Assembly (NCBI GenBank): GCA_026874595.1
Contig: CM049308.1
Coordinates: 40,722,527-40,786,526, forward strand
Length of the DNA: 64,000 nucleotides
DNA from: Sipunculus nudus
Taxonomy: Eukaryota; Annelida; Sipuncula; Golfingiida; Sipunculidae
Reading direction: 5' to 3'
Shown: positions 1 to 12,500 of the stretch, one piece after another
Numbering within the stretch: the first letter of the stretch is position 1
How the letters are laid out: each line of letters opens with the position of its first letter
Program-made: the position numbers and the translations under genes
The notes under the pieces: model-generated
What the model was told of the DNA's origin: nothing
Databases searched by the model: none
What the model saw: only the letters and a program-made list of their open reading frames with translations

Positions 1-132
1 TTCTATATAGCATGGGTTTATATTTGAAAATCATGAATTTATAAAGAAATTAAACATTTTGCGTATACGAGTATATTAGACAGTGATATTCAATGAAAAA
101 TACACATATTTCAATTTGTTTCAAAGGTTCAG

Positions 133-2337
133 AACACACCCCTGCCTAAATGGATTCTTCTCACGGGTGAGACAGGGACTGGAAAAACAACTTTAGTGAA
201 AAGGCTTCTCGTTGATTGGTCATACACCGTTTTAAAGGGAGAATTTCCACAGTGGAAACGTATCTCTAAGAAGACCCAGCATATTTTGGAGAAGTTCAAG
301 TATATAATTCCAATTTTCCTGGTACATGTAAAACAGAATCAGGGCTTAAGGGAAATCATATCCCAGCAGTTAACAATAAATGCTTCTGATGCGGCTACCA
401 TATTTCGTTATCTCATGTGTTTCCCGGACAGATGTTTGATAATCCTCGAAGGCTATGATGAGTTCAAAGAGGAGACATCAGATGACATAGTAAAACTTGC
501 AAAACGGGAAATTTTAAATGGAGTAACAGTAATCGTAACATGCCGTTCACCCGCTTCTTTCCACTTGAGAAATCTTAATCTCACCCACCAACAAGATCGA
601 CAGTTCGTGTTGAAGGGATTTTCTCAATCAAAAATCAAAGAATATATTTCAAAATACGACCAGAATAGCACTGACATGTTAGCAGAACTAGAAAAGGCGC
701 CCGATATCAAAGAAATTAGTCGATTTCCTGTTATGCTATGTTTGCTTTGCTCCATATGGAAAAAGGAAAAACCTCTTGCACACACGTTTACAGGACTATA
801 TAAGGAAATTGTAGTGTATGGTTGTGCAAGATATCAAAATAAATATGTTCTGGAACAAGATCATATTGACAAAGCTAATTTGCTGCAGGAATACGAATTA
901 GAACTGATGCAGATAAGTAGGTTAGCTACTGAAGGTTTGAGGGCCAAGGATTTCCAGACCACCTTTACACTGGGTGAAGTGAGGGAAAAATTAGACGATA
1001 GGGCAATCAAACTTGGGTTTTTGTTGTATGATGGTGACTTGTCAGCCTCGTTTCTTCACAAAACCTTTCAAGCATTTTTCATCGCACATTTTGTTTGTAA
1101 TGCAGATGACGATGAAAGGGCAGATGTTCTAGAAATTCTTGGAAAATCAGGTTCCTATTCTCACATGTCAAGTCTCATTTTAAGGTTTGTTGCGGGATTA
1201 GGGGGCGAAAATAGCCGTTTGACGGTAGATAATTCTTTGAAGGACCTCACACTAGAAAGAACAGAATTTTTAATGAATTACATGTCGGAGCATAAAGACA
1301 AACCGTTCCCTTTGCCCCCTCAGCTCCACTTCTCTTTCACAGGGAAGCCGAACATCAAACTAATGAAGAGTTTTCTCTCTCTTGATACCAGTCAGGTGAC
1401 ATCGGTGAAGATCACCACTTGTACACTTGCCCACATTGCTTTACTTAAAGAAGGAAAGTTTTCCAACTTGACAGCCCTAGAAATCCACGGGGCTGACTCA
1501 GATCATGCATCTGGGGAATTAGATTACTCGCCTGACAAGCTGAGTAAGGTTATCACCTTTTACCATTTAGAATCCCTGTCCATCAGGGATATAAATGACC
1601 GCACACCTGGTTTCTTTGAACTGGTTTGCAAACATTTAGGCATGGCCAAAAATATGAGTGAACTGAATTTACAGGGTACCACACTATCTGAAGAGGGCTT
1701 CCAGGTATTCGAAAGTGCTATTGACAGCCTGTTAGCAGTCACATCATTGCGCTGTCCAGGAAATGTTTTGTCAGAGACTTCTGAAAGAGGGGAATATATT
1801 GAGAAAATCTGTGCACTTCAGAATCTGTCAAGATTTTATGCACCTCCATGTCTTCTTGATGAAAAGACATTTTTAGGTTTCATTGCTCATATTCGGCGCA
1901 CAGACAATTTTCAAGAAGTCAGCCTTGTAGATTGCGGTTGCAGCAATGCTAATGTTTGGGGGCAGTTTGCAGAGGCCCTGAAAAACCATCGAGGGCTTGA
2001 AATGATTGATGTTAGCAAAAATCGCATAGGCTGCGAATTCCTGAAACAGATTACAAACTCCGCTGAAAACTTGGAGGGGCTACTGGTTTTGCGCATGGCC
2101 CAGTGTGAATTGTCTGATGCAGAATCTGTTATTGACCTACTGCTGAAATGCCAAAGTATTCAAGACATCGATTTATCCATTAACAGTCTTGGAGATGGAT
2201 TGGGATTGCTGGTGGATATTAAAGAAAGGGTAACCAAAATGAAACACATTAATATTCAGAAAAATGAAATTAAAGAGGAGGTAGAAGTTGCACTAACCAT
2301 GAATGACCCAAGTTTCTCATCAAAGATTGTGTTTTAA
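133..2337 (+). CDS. NLR-type NACHT-LRR protein, 3' exon (partial)
   Basis: Predicted cytoplasmic nucleotide-binding immune sensor. The exon probably opens at 133 after an AG acceptor (131-132) in phase 0. The same exon border is seen in the paralogue at 8942. The frame upstream of the first GTG reads through a Walker A motif (GETGTGKT, 166-189), so the ORF extends left of 196. NACHT hallmarks follow in order: Walker B-like LIILEGYDEF, sensor-1 VIVTCRS, the GFSQSKIKEYI helix, RFPVMLCLLC, and the FLHKTFQAFF motif. From about residue 400 come degenerate and then clear ribonuclease-inhibitor-type LRRs (for example LEMIDVSKNRIG, IQDIDLSINSLG). The stop is TAA at 2335-2337. Exons coding an N-terminal CARD or similar domain must lie left of the window. 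The family assignment is firm; the activating ligand is unknown. Confidence 0.88.
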   Translation, partial: NTPLPKWILLTGETGTGKTTLVKRLLVDWSYTVLKGEFPQWKRISKKTQHILEKFKYIIPIFLVHVKQNQGLREIISQQLTINASDAATIFRYLMCFPDRCLIILEGYDEFKEETSDDIVKLAKREILNGVTVIVTCRSPASFHLRNLNLTHQQDRQFVLKGFSQSKIKEYISKYDQNSTDMLAELEKAPDIKEISRFPVMLCLLCSIWKKEKPLAHTFTGLYKEIVVYGCARYQNKYVLEQDHIDKANLLQEYELELMQISRLATEGLRAKDFQTTFTLGEVREKLDDRAIKLGFLLYDGDLSASFLHKTFQAFFIAHFVCNADDDERADVLEILGKSGSYSHMSSLILRFVAGLGGENSRLTVDNSLKDLTLERTEFLMNYMSEHKDKPFPLPPQLHFSFTGKPNIKLMKSFLSLDTSQVTSVKITTCTLAHIALLKEGKFSNLTALEIHGADSDHASGELDYSPDKLSKVITFYHLESLSIRDINDRTPGFFELVCKHLGMAKNMSELNLQGTTLSEEGFQVFESAIDSLLAVTSLRCPGNVLSETSERGEYIEKICALQNLSRFYAPPCLLDEKTFLGFIAHIRRTDNFQEVSLVDCGCSNANVWGQFAEALKNHRGLEMIDVSKNRIGCEFLKQITNSAENLEGLLVLRMAQCELSDAESVIDLLLKCQSIQDIDLSINSLGDGLGLLVDIKERVTKMKHINIQKNEIKEEVEVALTMNDPSFSSKIVF

Positions 2338-2876
2338 TTACACACAAGAAGGTGTACAGTCTATTGACTTTAGACAGCTGCCAGTGAAATAGTCTTATCT
2401 TTTTGGAGTAAACTTTCATTCGTGGGTCAGTTCCTTCCGCTCTCCATTAACCAAACTGTCAGGTTTTGCCAAGACTGGCCAGACAGATTCCACAGGCTAT
2501 AATGTATGTTTGTGCATTTTTGTTGGAATTTGCTTCGTTTATGTGGTGCGACCGACTATATGTATATTTCTCTGTGGATTGTTGTCACTATTTTCACCTC
2601 TAAATTGAATGACTATTTATGAGTATTTTCTGTCAGCAGTAGTCGTTGTACAATACTTGTAGCGTCACTTTTGTCTTATAATCAAACATGTCTCATATGC
2701 AAACTATTTTCACTGTATTTACTATTTACTAAAGCATTGATGTTTTGATTTCCAAAAGCAAACTGTAAGATTTAGAGTAGGTCGGACTTTTTATTGTATC
2801 TTGCAGTGGACAAGCACCACGTCTGAACTGGTTCAACCGGCATTTGAATATTAATTAATGGGTACTATGAATAAAC
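2338..2876 (+). other. 3' untranslated region of the first NLR gene, with poly(A) signal
   Basis: No reading frame of note follows the stop. The first AATAAA hexamer lies at 2870-2875, about 530 bases downstream, and would end a UTR of ordinary length. The transcript end is inferred from the hexamer only. Confidence 0.45.
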
Positions 2877-3536
2877 TTTTTTTTCTCTTTAAAAATTAGC
2901 AATTTTTATTTTCTTGCACTGACGAACTGATGGTTGTCCGGGTTGTGTTTTAATATGTCCTTATGTGTGTGGATGGTATGACAATGAAAGCATGAGAGAA
3001 ATGTGTAAATCTCGGGGTACCTTAGATGTTCATGGCTTAGTGCTAGGGTGAGGCGCGTGGATTATTTTACTTTCCTCTGCAACGACTGGACATTTTAACC
3101 CTTGTGTAAAATGTATCATCTACTCCCTTACGCAGATGTCTTAGTTTTTTAGCATTTCATTCACCATTTATCACATTGGCAGGCTGATAGTAAAATAATT
3201 ACAATAAAAACAATAACAATATACATGAACCAAGGGCGTGCGCAGGAATTAAGCATAGCGGGGGGAGGGGGCTCACGACCGCAAAATGTCTGAGCGAAGC
3301 GATATTGTAGGCCTACCAAGTTTCCACATCTTGGGGAGGGTATTCCACCCCCCACCCCCCCCCCCCCACCCCCCTTCCTTTTTTCATCGTTATAATAACC
3401 ATTAAGTTTTTCGGATGTATACTAAACTCTTTATTCGGTTTAAATTTAAGGCTATATAGTTATTGAAGCGGTTTACAGAAGAATGGACTGTAACAGAGGG
3501 AATGCGTATTTTTTCTCCATTTAATGCTACGTATAT

Positions 3537-3540
<4 letters not shown>

Positions 3541-3592
<52 letters not shown>
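3541..3592. repeat. (AT)n microsatellite
   Basis: Uninterrupted alternating AT tract of about 50 bases. Confidence 0.95.
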
Positions 3593-3597
<5 letters not shown>

Positions 3598-4549
3598 CTT
3601 TATCCACCATGCTAAACTGAAAAGAAAATCATACGGATGTCTTAGTAGGCATCCCTGTTATTAAAGGCAAGAAATCTACAAGAGGTTACCCACACTACAG
3701 GCTGTGCCGCTCATGCTATATGTACTATCAACAACAATACTATCACAATAACGACAAAACCAATTGAAATTAAAAGGTAATTACAGGAACATAATAAGGG
3801 ATTAAAATAGTTAAAAAGTGCCCCCTTAGCCAAGGCGATTTCAGATGCGTCAGATTGTTACATGCTTTAACAGGTGTTGAACAGCAGTGGAAGCTGTATC
3901 GATGTCTACTGTGATTTTGTGAAAACCAGTTTTCTTTTTGATATACTCACGTTTTACATATATCAGCTTGCATCATGTTCCACCAAACAGATCGAAGGTT
4001 CTAACAACGCTTTGTTTACTTTCAGGGGACATTCGTCATGTAGCATAAAAAAACTTTTAATAATAAATAAGACCAGATCTATGTTTGCTCGTATGAATTT
4101 GAATATATGATATTTTGCATCTCAAACGCATCCATACCTGGTTTGACATAATAATATGAAGCTATTTGTGTTCCTGATAAGTTGATAAAGATTTATATAG
4201 CATGCATATATAAGGAGCACGGATTTATAAACAAAATGGAAGCGATCCCCCACCAACCCACAAGAAAAGCTCTCTCCACTAAATCGTTTTATATTCAACG
4301 TAAATCAATAAATAAATTTGGTTCCTGGAATAATTCTATTCACGAACATTTATCAAAAGCAACTAATCTACATTTTATACCTGATCTGTACTTAAAACAG
4401 AGTAATAGAATAAATTGAGAATAAACGGCATGTACTTCCGGACCATGTAAAATACAAATAAATATTAATTTTGGTTAATTTCTTCCATGCACGGATCTGT
4501 TGTACTAAATATAAGATTTAACCTTCCGTTTTACAGTAACCATTGTGTC

Positions 4550-5135
4550 CCATCACTTAGGAAGTTCTACATTCCCATGCATTCTAATGGGCCTTCAGAA
4601 CTCTGGCCCATCCAGTCCCTTTGGAGCTAAATGCTATTAAAGACAAATGAGAGACTTAAATTTGAGACATCATTATCAAGTTTGTTCTTGTGCAATTGGA
4701 AACTCCTGGGCCCGAGTCCCCATAGGCCCTTTCGATCACTTCCGATTAAAACTACAAGCTAACACCAAAGTTCCGCATTAACAAGCATTTAACTTAGCCC
4801 TATAGGAGACAAAGCCCGAGCCGGGCCCCTTTGAGTCGTCCTGATGACAGCTATATATAAATACAAGATAACATAAAAGCCTAAAGAGATTTTCTCGTTT
4901 TCATGTATTTTCTGGTGTTTATCACATAGGAAACTCCTGATGGGCCCGGGCTGAATTTGAATGCACTCATTTTTAGAAAGTCAATATTTACATTTCGTAT
5001 AACACGTGGCTTAATCATTTTCGAGCTTTTTCTTGTGCCTTATTGGAAATTCCTATGCTAAAATAAAATCATGTGAGAATTCTACCTCTTCAAACATTTC
5101 ATTTGGCCCTATAGGAAATTCCTGCCGGTAGGGGT
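4550..5135. repeat. degenerate short repeat with a GGAAACTCCTGGGCCC-like motif
   Basis: A motif like TAGGAAACTCCTG, often followed by GGGCCC, recurs near 4560, 4695, 4800, 4925, 5040 and 5112. Spacing is roughly 75-135 bases. The units are strongly diverged, so this is the remnant of a tandem repeat inside the putative element at 3231-5307. Confidence 0.5.
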
Positions 5136-5309
5136 CCCTTAATTTAGGCCCCTCAATTTCGATAAAAAAATTCCATATACATGTGTCTAAAATGACAAAC
5201 GGAATGCGAATTTAAACAATTTACGAAATTGGGTGCCCCCTTAAAATTCGTTGAGCAGATTTTAGGTGGGGCGCGCGCCTGTTGCGCCCCCTCTAAACAC
5301 GCCCCTGGT

Positions 5310-6400
5310 ATCCTTCTAATGATTGTTACTATCTGACCTCACTGAATGCACGCCATGTCATGAAATATATACCTGTCGTTGTTGGATACACTTTTTACCG
5401 TTTTACAGCACAGGTAGTACATCCAAAATTTTTCATATTTTCTTGCACGTTCTGGATTTATTTGACATTTTAATTGATGTGTCTCAAACTGTAAAACAAT
5501 ACAGGTGAACTATCAAATTATAGTTATTGTTGAGCGATATGATATTCTGGATCAGCTTTCAGGTTTGCATACTTGTCGAGAAGTCATGATAGGTATCAGG
5601 TGTTAATTGATGCCCGAGGTTTATTTCCCGCAAGTTGGAAAGGCTGTGAAAGTTTTTTTTTCGTGACTGCTTTGATGATGAGAATCTGCATCATAAAAAT
5701 GAATGGATGTATTTATTTATGAATGAATTGTGAATTTGATAACCGTTGTGTCGATATACGTCGGGACTCTTCAGTTAGTTATTTGAAAGCATGGAAGGTT
5801 GGCGTCTAAGGGCTACGTGTCACAATGAATTTATCATAAAAGTTATTTCGAAAAAAAAAAAAAGTTTTTCATTCGACATGTTTTCGGGGATCAGTATATT
5901 TTCTTGTGTTTAGTCTATAAAATAAAAAGTAAGAAGTAATACGCGGGCTTAAGAGAGACAGACAATTTATACCGACATAACATGTGATCAAAACACACGG
6001 CGGGTTAATCATTTATATATGCAACCCGGCACGAACTTAAGCAAATAGAACGCAGTAAAGATTACATAGGGCTATTTTTTGCACCTAGAGGCGTACTAGT
6101 TTGCCTTTGCAAGGTTTCGCGACACACAACAAATCTACACGTTACCAAGTAGCCGTGCCTGGGATATTGCTGTCGTATCAAGACTATACCGGCAGGGTAT
6201 GCTTCAAAATGAATATCTTTCTTTATAGAGCATCGTTAATTTTTACTCAAATAAACGGGTTTCATGAATTAAAAGAATATGAACAGGTGTGTGCGCACAA
6301 ATTTAATTCACTATGTGGTATAAAGCAAAGTATGCAGCCCACAACAGCTTGCAGAGTCACATATGCATGATTATATATGCTTAAAATCGGTATTTATTTT
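5310..6400. other. intergenic, upstream of the CARD-NLR gene
   Basis: AT-rich sequence without a reading frame I can assign. Promoter and 5' untranslated exons of the second NLR gene may lie here. No specific core promoter element is clear enough to mark. Confidence 0.4.
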
Positions 6401-6403
6401 CAG

Positions 6404-6556
6404 AGAAGTTCTGCGAAAATGAACAGAAAGAATGGCGGTAGCGTGCGTCGTTGGGTTTCCAATGGTATATGTACATATCTATCCCTTAATGAAGATCTGT
6501 GGGCTGCTTTAATAAGAGAAAATCTTATAACAGAAGATGAAAAATCTGCAATATTG
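6404..6556 (+). CDS. CARD-NLR gene, exon with start codon (first half of CARD)
   Basis: An acceptor TTATTTTCAG ends at 6403. The first in-frame ATG is at 6419, so 6404-6418 is 5' UTR. Coding runs 46 codons to the donor at 6557 (TTG|GTAAGA), phase 0. The segment LWAALIRENLITEDEKSAIL matches helices 1-2 of a CARD. An ATG at 6377 also fits the frame, but it lies in the presumed intron before the acceptor. Confidence 0.7.
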
Positions 6557-9500
6557 GTAAGAGTCATATTATATATTTAATTGTTATATTCATTTGGCAA
6601 ATAAACCTCTTTGGTGATAACAACCATGCGTCATACAATCGTCTAAAAATATGATAGAATGGTTATAATTAAATTTTCATTTCTCCTAATTCAGAAAAAG
6701 TGTGAGAGCAATCGTGAACAGGCGACAGAACTCCTCCGAAGACTTATTTTTAAAGAACATGTTGTGGATCGATTCGCAAGATGTTTGCATCAGACAAAAC
6801 AACAGTCTGCTCTACTCTGTTTAGAAGGCAAGTTTTGAATCGTTTTACTACTGAATGCAATGTACCACTTTTACTTATATTACTTTTATATGTTTCGTAC
6901 TACTTTCGATTTTTTGCTTCGGTATTATATTTCGAAATACGTATCATTTAGATATCTTATATCAGCTAACAGTTTTGTTTATGACCCGACAAGTTTTTTT
7001 TTTATTTTATTTTTTTTTGCTGATATAAATATCTGTTAGATGTGTGTAACATAAAAAAAAAGTTCCAAAAATTTATTATCAAGCAAATAGATGTAAAGCT
7101 AGATTAATTTATAACAAAATGACTTTGTTTAATAATTTGCTCTCATTTCCATACCAGTGAGCGCATCCAAGAAACCTCTACTAAAAGGGTTGAGAAATCC
7201 AGGTGAGTTAAGATACAGATATGACGTTCAGTAAGCAATCCTATTTTTGTTAATTGGCTGAGCATTCCATAAATTCAAAGTCACAACGGGGAAAAAGAAA
7301 AAAATAAGAAATTATGATGCCGTGTCCCATAACATTAAACGCCAATATGTATGCTTGTTTGCTCAGCTGCCTGTGAGTAATCTGAGCAAAAGCGATCACC
7401 CCTTGTGTCCGCCCGGTCGTAAACAGGGCAAAAATCGTAATCGTTAGACCTGAAAACTTCTAACGTTACATTGGAGGAGGTCCTGAGCAAATCTCCTTGG
7501 AAACTTAAATTAGGTCATGATGACCTATTTTCGGCGAGTTACAGACCGAAAATTTGAGTATGGGAACTCTTATTAAAACTATGAACCTGGAAACTTCTAA
7601 TGTAATATAAATGTTGGTCCAAGTCCGTCTTAGAAATCCGAAATAGGTAACTGTGACCTAAATTCTACAAAATGTGGGCTGATAGACCTAGAAACTTCTT
7701 TAAATAAGTTCCAGGGAGGTCATGGTGTAACCTTTATTCTGTGAGCTTTGGGGAAAGTATGATTTAAGCACCATACAAGTCAGATAGGCACAAAATTTTC
7801 TAAGGTAACATTCAGTGAGGTCAGGGTTAAATAAAGCTTGAACCAAGTAATGTCTTATTCAAACATCCAGGGACGTCCTGGTAACATCTCAGGTCATTTT
7901 GACCTATATACTGTGGCCTTTTGGGGGGAAAAATGATTAAGAGCATCATGAAAGCTGGGGCACAAATCACTTCTGTTGGACCTAGAAACTGCTAAATAAG
8001 ATCAAAAGGGGTTCTAACTTAGCACCGAGAGGGTTCCTAGTAAAATCTTGTTGGAGACCCGAAATGAGGTCACTGTAACATATTTTCTCTTAACCATATG
8101 CAATGAACATGGTTTAAAACACTGGATTCATTCTTCCCAGTGTTCAGGGTTATTAAAAATATTTTGCATTCGATCACAGAACTGAAATAATACCCCCACT
8201 CAATTATTTCTGTAAGACAGTAAAGTTTTAACAAAATCGACCAAACTAATTCTACACAAATGTAATAAACGCTTAAATGTCACTACTATTATTCCAGTTT
8301 GAGTAAAATTCAAACATACACTAATTACTCGATAATTAATGCATACACTGGCAGTATGTCACATTCAGCTGAGCGTCATTACCCCTGGGTTCCTTGTTTT
8401 AGTGTAAAATTATCACAAGGCTTTTAGGGTAATCATAATGAACATAAAATGTTCTGTTGCGTTTCTTCATGAAAATTTATCAGTATGATTGGCACTGACA
8501 ATTTGTAGAGTAACGAGCTTTGTTAATTGATATCAGGAAACAAGACTTCCACAACTGTCATGCGTTAATTTTAGAAAAAAAAACACACAAAGATACAAAC
8601 GCAAACCATAAAATCTTTCGTTTCTTGTTTTTCAGTTGATATGTTTACACATAAACAGCTTAGGAGAAAGTTGGTTGAGATAATCCATATGTTTCCCGGC
8701 AGTTTGAAAACTTCTGACGAGATGATATACGTTGACCCAGTTCTTCTGCATCACCGTTCCAGTGATTCCGTCCTATTGAAACACTATGCAGACATATTAA
8801 AGGTATATATTTATCTTATATTGTATATTACTCATATGCTAAGATACCAAATACCATGCTGCCCTTTGCAAAATTCTATTAATTTTGAAACTTGTATTAC
8901 ATCTCCAATAAAGAAACCCTGTTTCTATTTATAATTTTCAGACCCTGGCATCGTTTAAGAAAAAGGTCATCTTAAGCGGAGACAGAGGGGTTGGAAAATC
9001 TACACTTCTTCACTGCATGTTGAACGACTGGACCAAATCAACAAATCTGCTGCCCAAAAGAAAACGGGGACAGCCCTTGGACGAGGCACTATGTGTCATG
9101 TGGTCACGGTACAGATATGTTATTTATCTAGATACCAGATCTGTGATAGCCGGCAGCTCCGTAGAAACTATCCTGGAGACACAACTTGAAATAAGTAAGA
9201 AGTGTGCAAATTACCTCTGGCGTTACATCAGAATAAAATCTCACAAAACACTTCTCCTGATAGACAGTGAGAAACACGAGGATGTTTTGGAAGAACCTGC
9301 CCTTTTCCAATTAATAGATGGTACACTATTCAACCAGTTACCCGTGGTTATGACATGCAGAACAATAAATCTTCCTGACAGAGTCCATATTAGTGAATTT
9401 GAGCATATTGAGGTATATGGCTTTACGATGTTTGAAATCACTCGATATATATCTGCGTATTTCGAGCAAATAGGGTCCCCAGAGAAGTCTCGTGATTTGA

Positions 9501-12500
9501 TAAATTTAACATCAGACTTCAAAGAAATTCTTGAAGCCTTTCGATACCCCTTCTTGTTGATGCCTGCATGTCATGATCACGTATGCAGAGATTCGACACC
9601 AACTTCTCTTACACAGTTCTATAATAATTTATCTAAGGCCTTGTTAGGGGTGCGTCCTGACTCCGATCATTCAGACTCAGAAAGTGATGCCGCCGAATGT
9701 CGAAAAAGTATAATAAGATTAGGAAAGCAAACTTCCCGTACCATTACCGGTAAAGCTGACATAGCTAGCTCGACACCCGATGATATAGAAAATCTTCTCT
9801 TATCAAGCGTTAATAAAACTGGCTTCCATGCCTATTTATCGGCATATTATATCACACATGCAGAAGATTCTCAAACACGCAATACATTCATCGGTTCAAT
9901 GTTTGCTAGTAAAAATATTATGGAATATACAGTGATATTCACTTTCATTGCCCAGATGGCCCCAGGTTTGGAACAAAAATGTAGACAAAATATAGCAGAA
10001 AAAATCAGATGTGTAACGGAAAGTAAAGGTATGAATGATAAATTTGTCTCAGATTTATTATTTGAAATGGTTTTCGCCTTCCCTCAGACTAGGTTCGATT
10101 TGCCAGAAGTCCTTCATTTGTGTATATCTGAAATTACCCCAAGGCATCTGAAACATCTAAAGCTGCAGAACTCTGGAACAGTGTGTAGATTGTCTATTCA
10201 AATTGACAAATCAGAGACATTTGACTTTCCGCAGATTTTGAATAGCATCCCTGATTCTAACTTGCACGATATTACACTTCACGTAATAGATGAAAATGAC
10301 GCTATTGATGTTTTTAAACAAGTATCACCCTCTCTAGGATTTAAAGATCTGCACACATTTTGCATTGTCAAAGCAATTGTAAAACAAAATGTCTTTACTT
10401 CGGCGATAAAGGTAATAATATCAATCAAAGCACAGAGACAATAGACACGGTGTGTACTATGATGTCAGACGTGACAAATATACCTAATGATGACTGTGTA
10501 GATGCATTCAAATTAATATGTCCGTGTCCGACAGCAAGTGAATGGACTATAGGGTTTGTGTTGAATCCTGCTTCTTTTGTCGCCACTGATGGAGCCATTC
10601 TGTTGGATGTTTGTCCCCACATAGAGGATAAAATCTTTAAGAATATAACTAAATACTTCCTTTTAGCTTCTCTAGAAAGTTGTGACTGTATTGAACGAGT
10701 AAAATGTATTATGAGTCAAAGATGCTACTTCAGTAATATTTTTTCCTGGCAGAGCTTTATAGGCATTATTCCAAATGAATCCGCAGCTTTCATCGAAGAA
10801 CTGGACTTAAAAGACATCGCTTTAGGAGACGCTGGATATCAGAAGCTCACACAAATCCTACCCAAATTACAACGACTTCAGAGAATTAAAATCTCCAATT
10901 GTAGTTACCAGTCTACAGAGGTAATGCTGGGCTTCCTTCATTGTCTTAAGACTTTAGAAAAATTGAAAATTCTTAATTTAAATCAAGTACTCTTGGGGAA
11001 AAGTGGTTTTGAAGTTTTAGCGCACAGTATAAAGGAGATGCATAAACTGCAGAAAATATATCTGAGTGAGTGTAGTTGTAATAAAAAGGAAACTGTCCTC
11101 CAGGTAGTTGACGAGATAAGTAAACGCCATGCATTGAATACTTTGGTACTGAAAGGAAATTCTGTGGGTCCACTTTCACTGCGATATCTTGCTGGTATGA
11201 AACATCTCGTGACACTCAGCATTAGTGGTACAGTAGCCAAAACGTATGTAACCATCCCGGTTAACATACTGACCGACATCGTCACGCTTCAAGACCTGTC
11301 ATTGAGTTACTATTTTTTCATAAAATCCACGTCTGGAGAATCCAAATTTGGTAGACAATTAATGACACTGGATATATCAAATTGCTCATTTGACGCCACA
11401 TGTAATTTTTTTGGGGCCCTATCTTCTTGTGGGGGGCTGATTATGTTGTCCATTGAGAAATGTGTTTTGAATTCGGATATTAAAACCAAGCTAGTGCAGA
11501 TTCTCGGAGGTTGCTCAAATATTAACAGCCTCCATATTTCTGACTGCAGCTTGAATGATTCAGATATGAATGGTGTCCTTTCATCACTAAAATCTAAAGG
11601 AAGACTTGTTAACCTATGCTTATCTAAATGTGATATGGCTCAGGCATGTACATCACTCTGTGATGTCTTGAAACATGCTAACACATTGACGAAACTCACC
11701 TTGAAAGACTGTCAAATTATAGATATCAAGTACATCGAAAATATTCTTGATTCTCTGAATAATAAACCCAGTGTACAAGTACTTGACATTTCGGAAAACC
11801 ATGTTGGGTCAGGTGGCGTAAACATGCTTTGCAAATCAATGTCCACACGTACGAACCTACGTGTCTTAGATCTAGATGCGTGTAGGTGTGCTGATTCACA
11901 CCTTATGGCATCTCTAATAGAATCCTTGCCAAACACACTAACAGAATTAAATCTTTCGGGAAATAATCTCGGAGTAGAGGGAATAGCAGCCCTGTTGCAA
12001 AAGTCTGAAACATTTTATTTACTCCAGTCATTGCGAATAGCTAATACAGAATGTCATGATCTGCAGAATATGGCTAATTTATTCAACAAGATCAGGTTGT
12101 TTAAACACCTTCAGGTTCTAGATGTATCACATAACACTTTAGGGATGAAAGCCATAGAAGCGCTTGCAGAGTCTCTTCCATATCTGTACATAATGCGAGA
12201 GCTGTACCTGTGCGGATGTAAATGTTCAAGGACGACAAGTACGTTTTCACTTGTGAAAGCAATTGGGGAATTGCCACATCTGCGAATAATGAATTTGGGC
12301 CACAATTCGATTGGCAATACAGGTGTTTCTGAATTAGTGGATACTATCCCTAAATTAACTAATCTGGAAGTTCTATTTATTGCAAATATTTGGGGGAGCG
12401 AATTCAAATCGGGAGATTTATTCTTACAGGCTTTCAGGGAATGTAAACATATTCGTGAGGTTGATTTAAGTTATTTTATCTTCGATGATCACCTTCTAGA

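Larger units (their letters stand above)
3231..5307. mobile_element. possible DNA element with short inverted termini
   Basis: The left edge reads CCAAGGGCGTG and the right edge is the inverse complement with one change (CACGCCCCTGG, ending near 5307). Between them are G- and C-homopolymer tracts, an (AT)n run at 3541-3592, and GC-rich sequence next to the right end. No target-site duplication was seen and no transposase is present. It could also be two unrelated repeat fragments. Confidence 0.3.
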
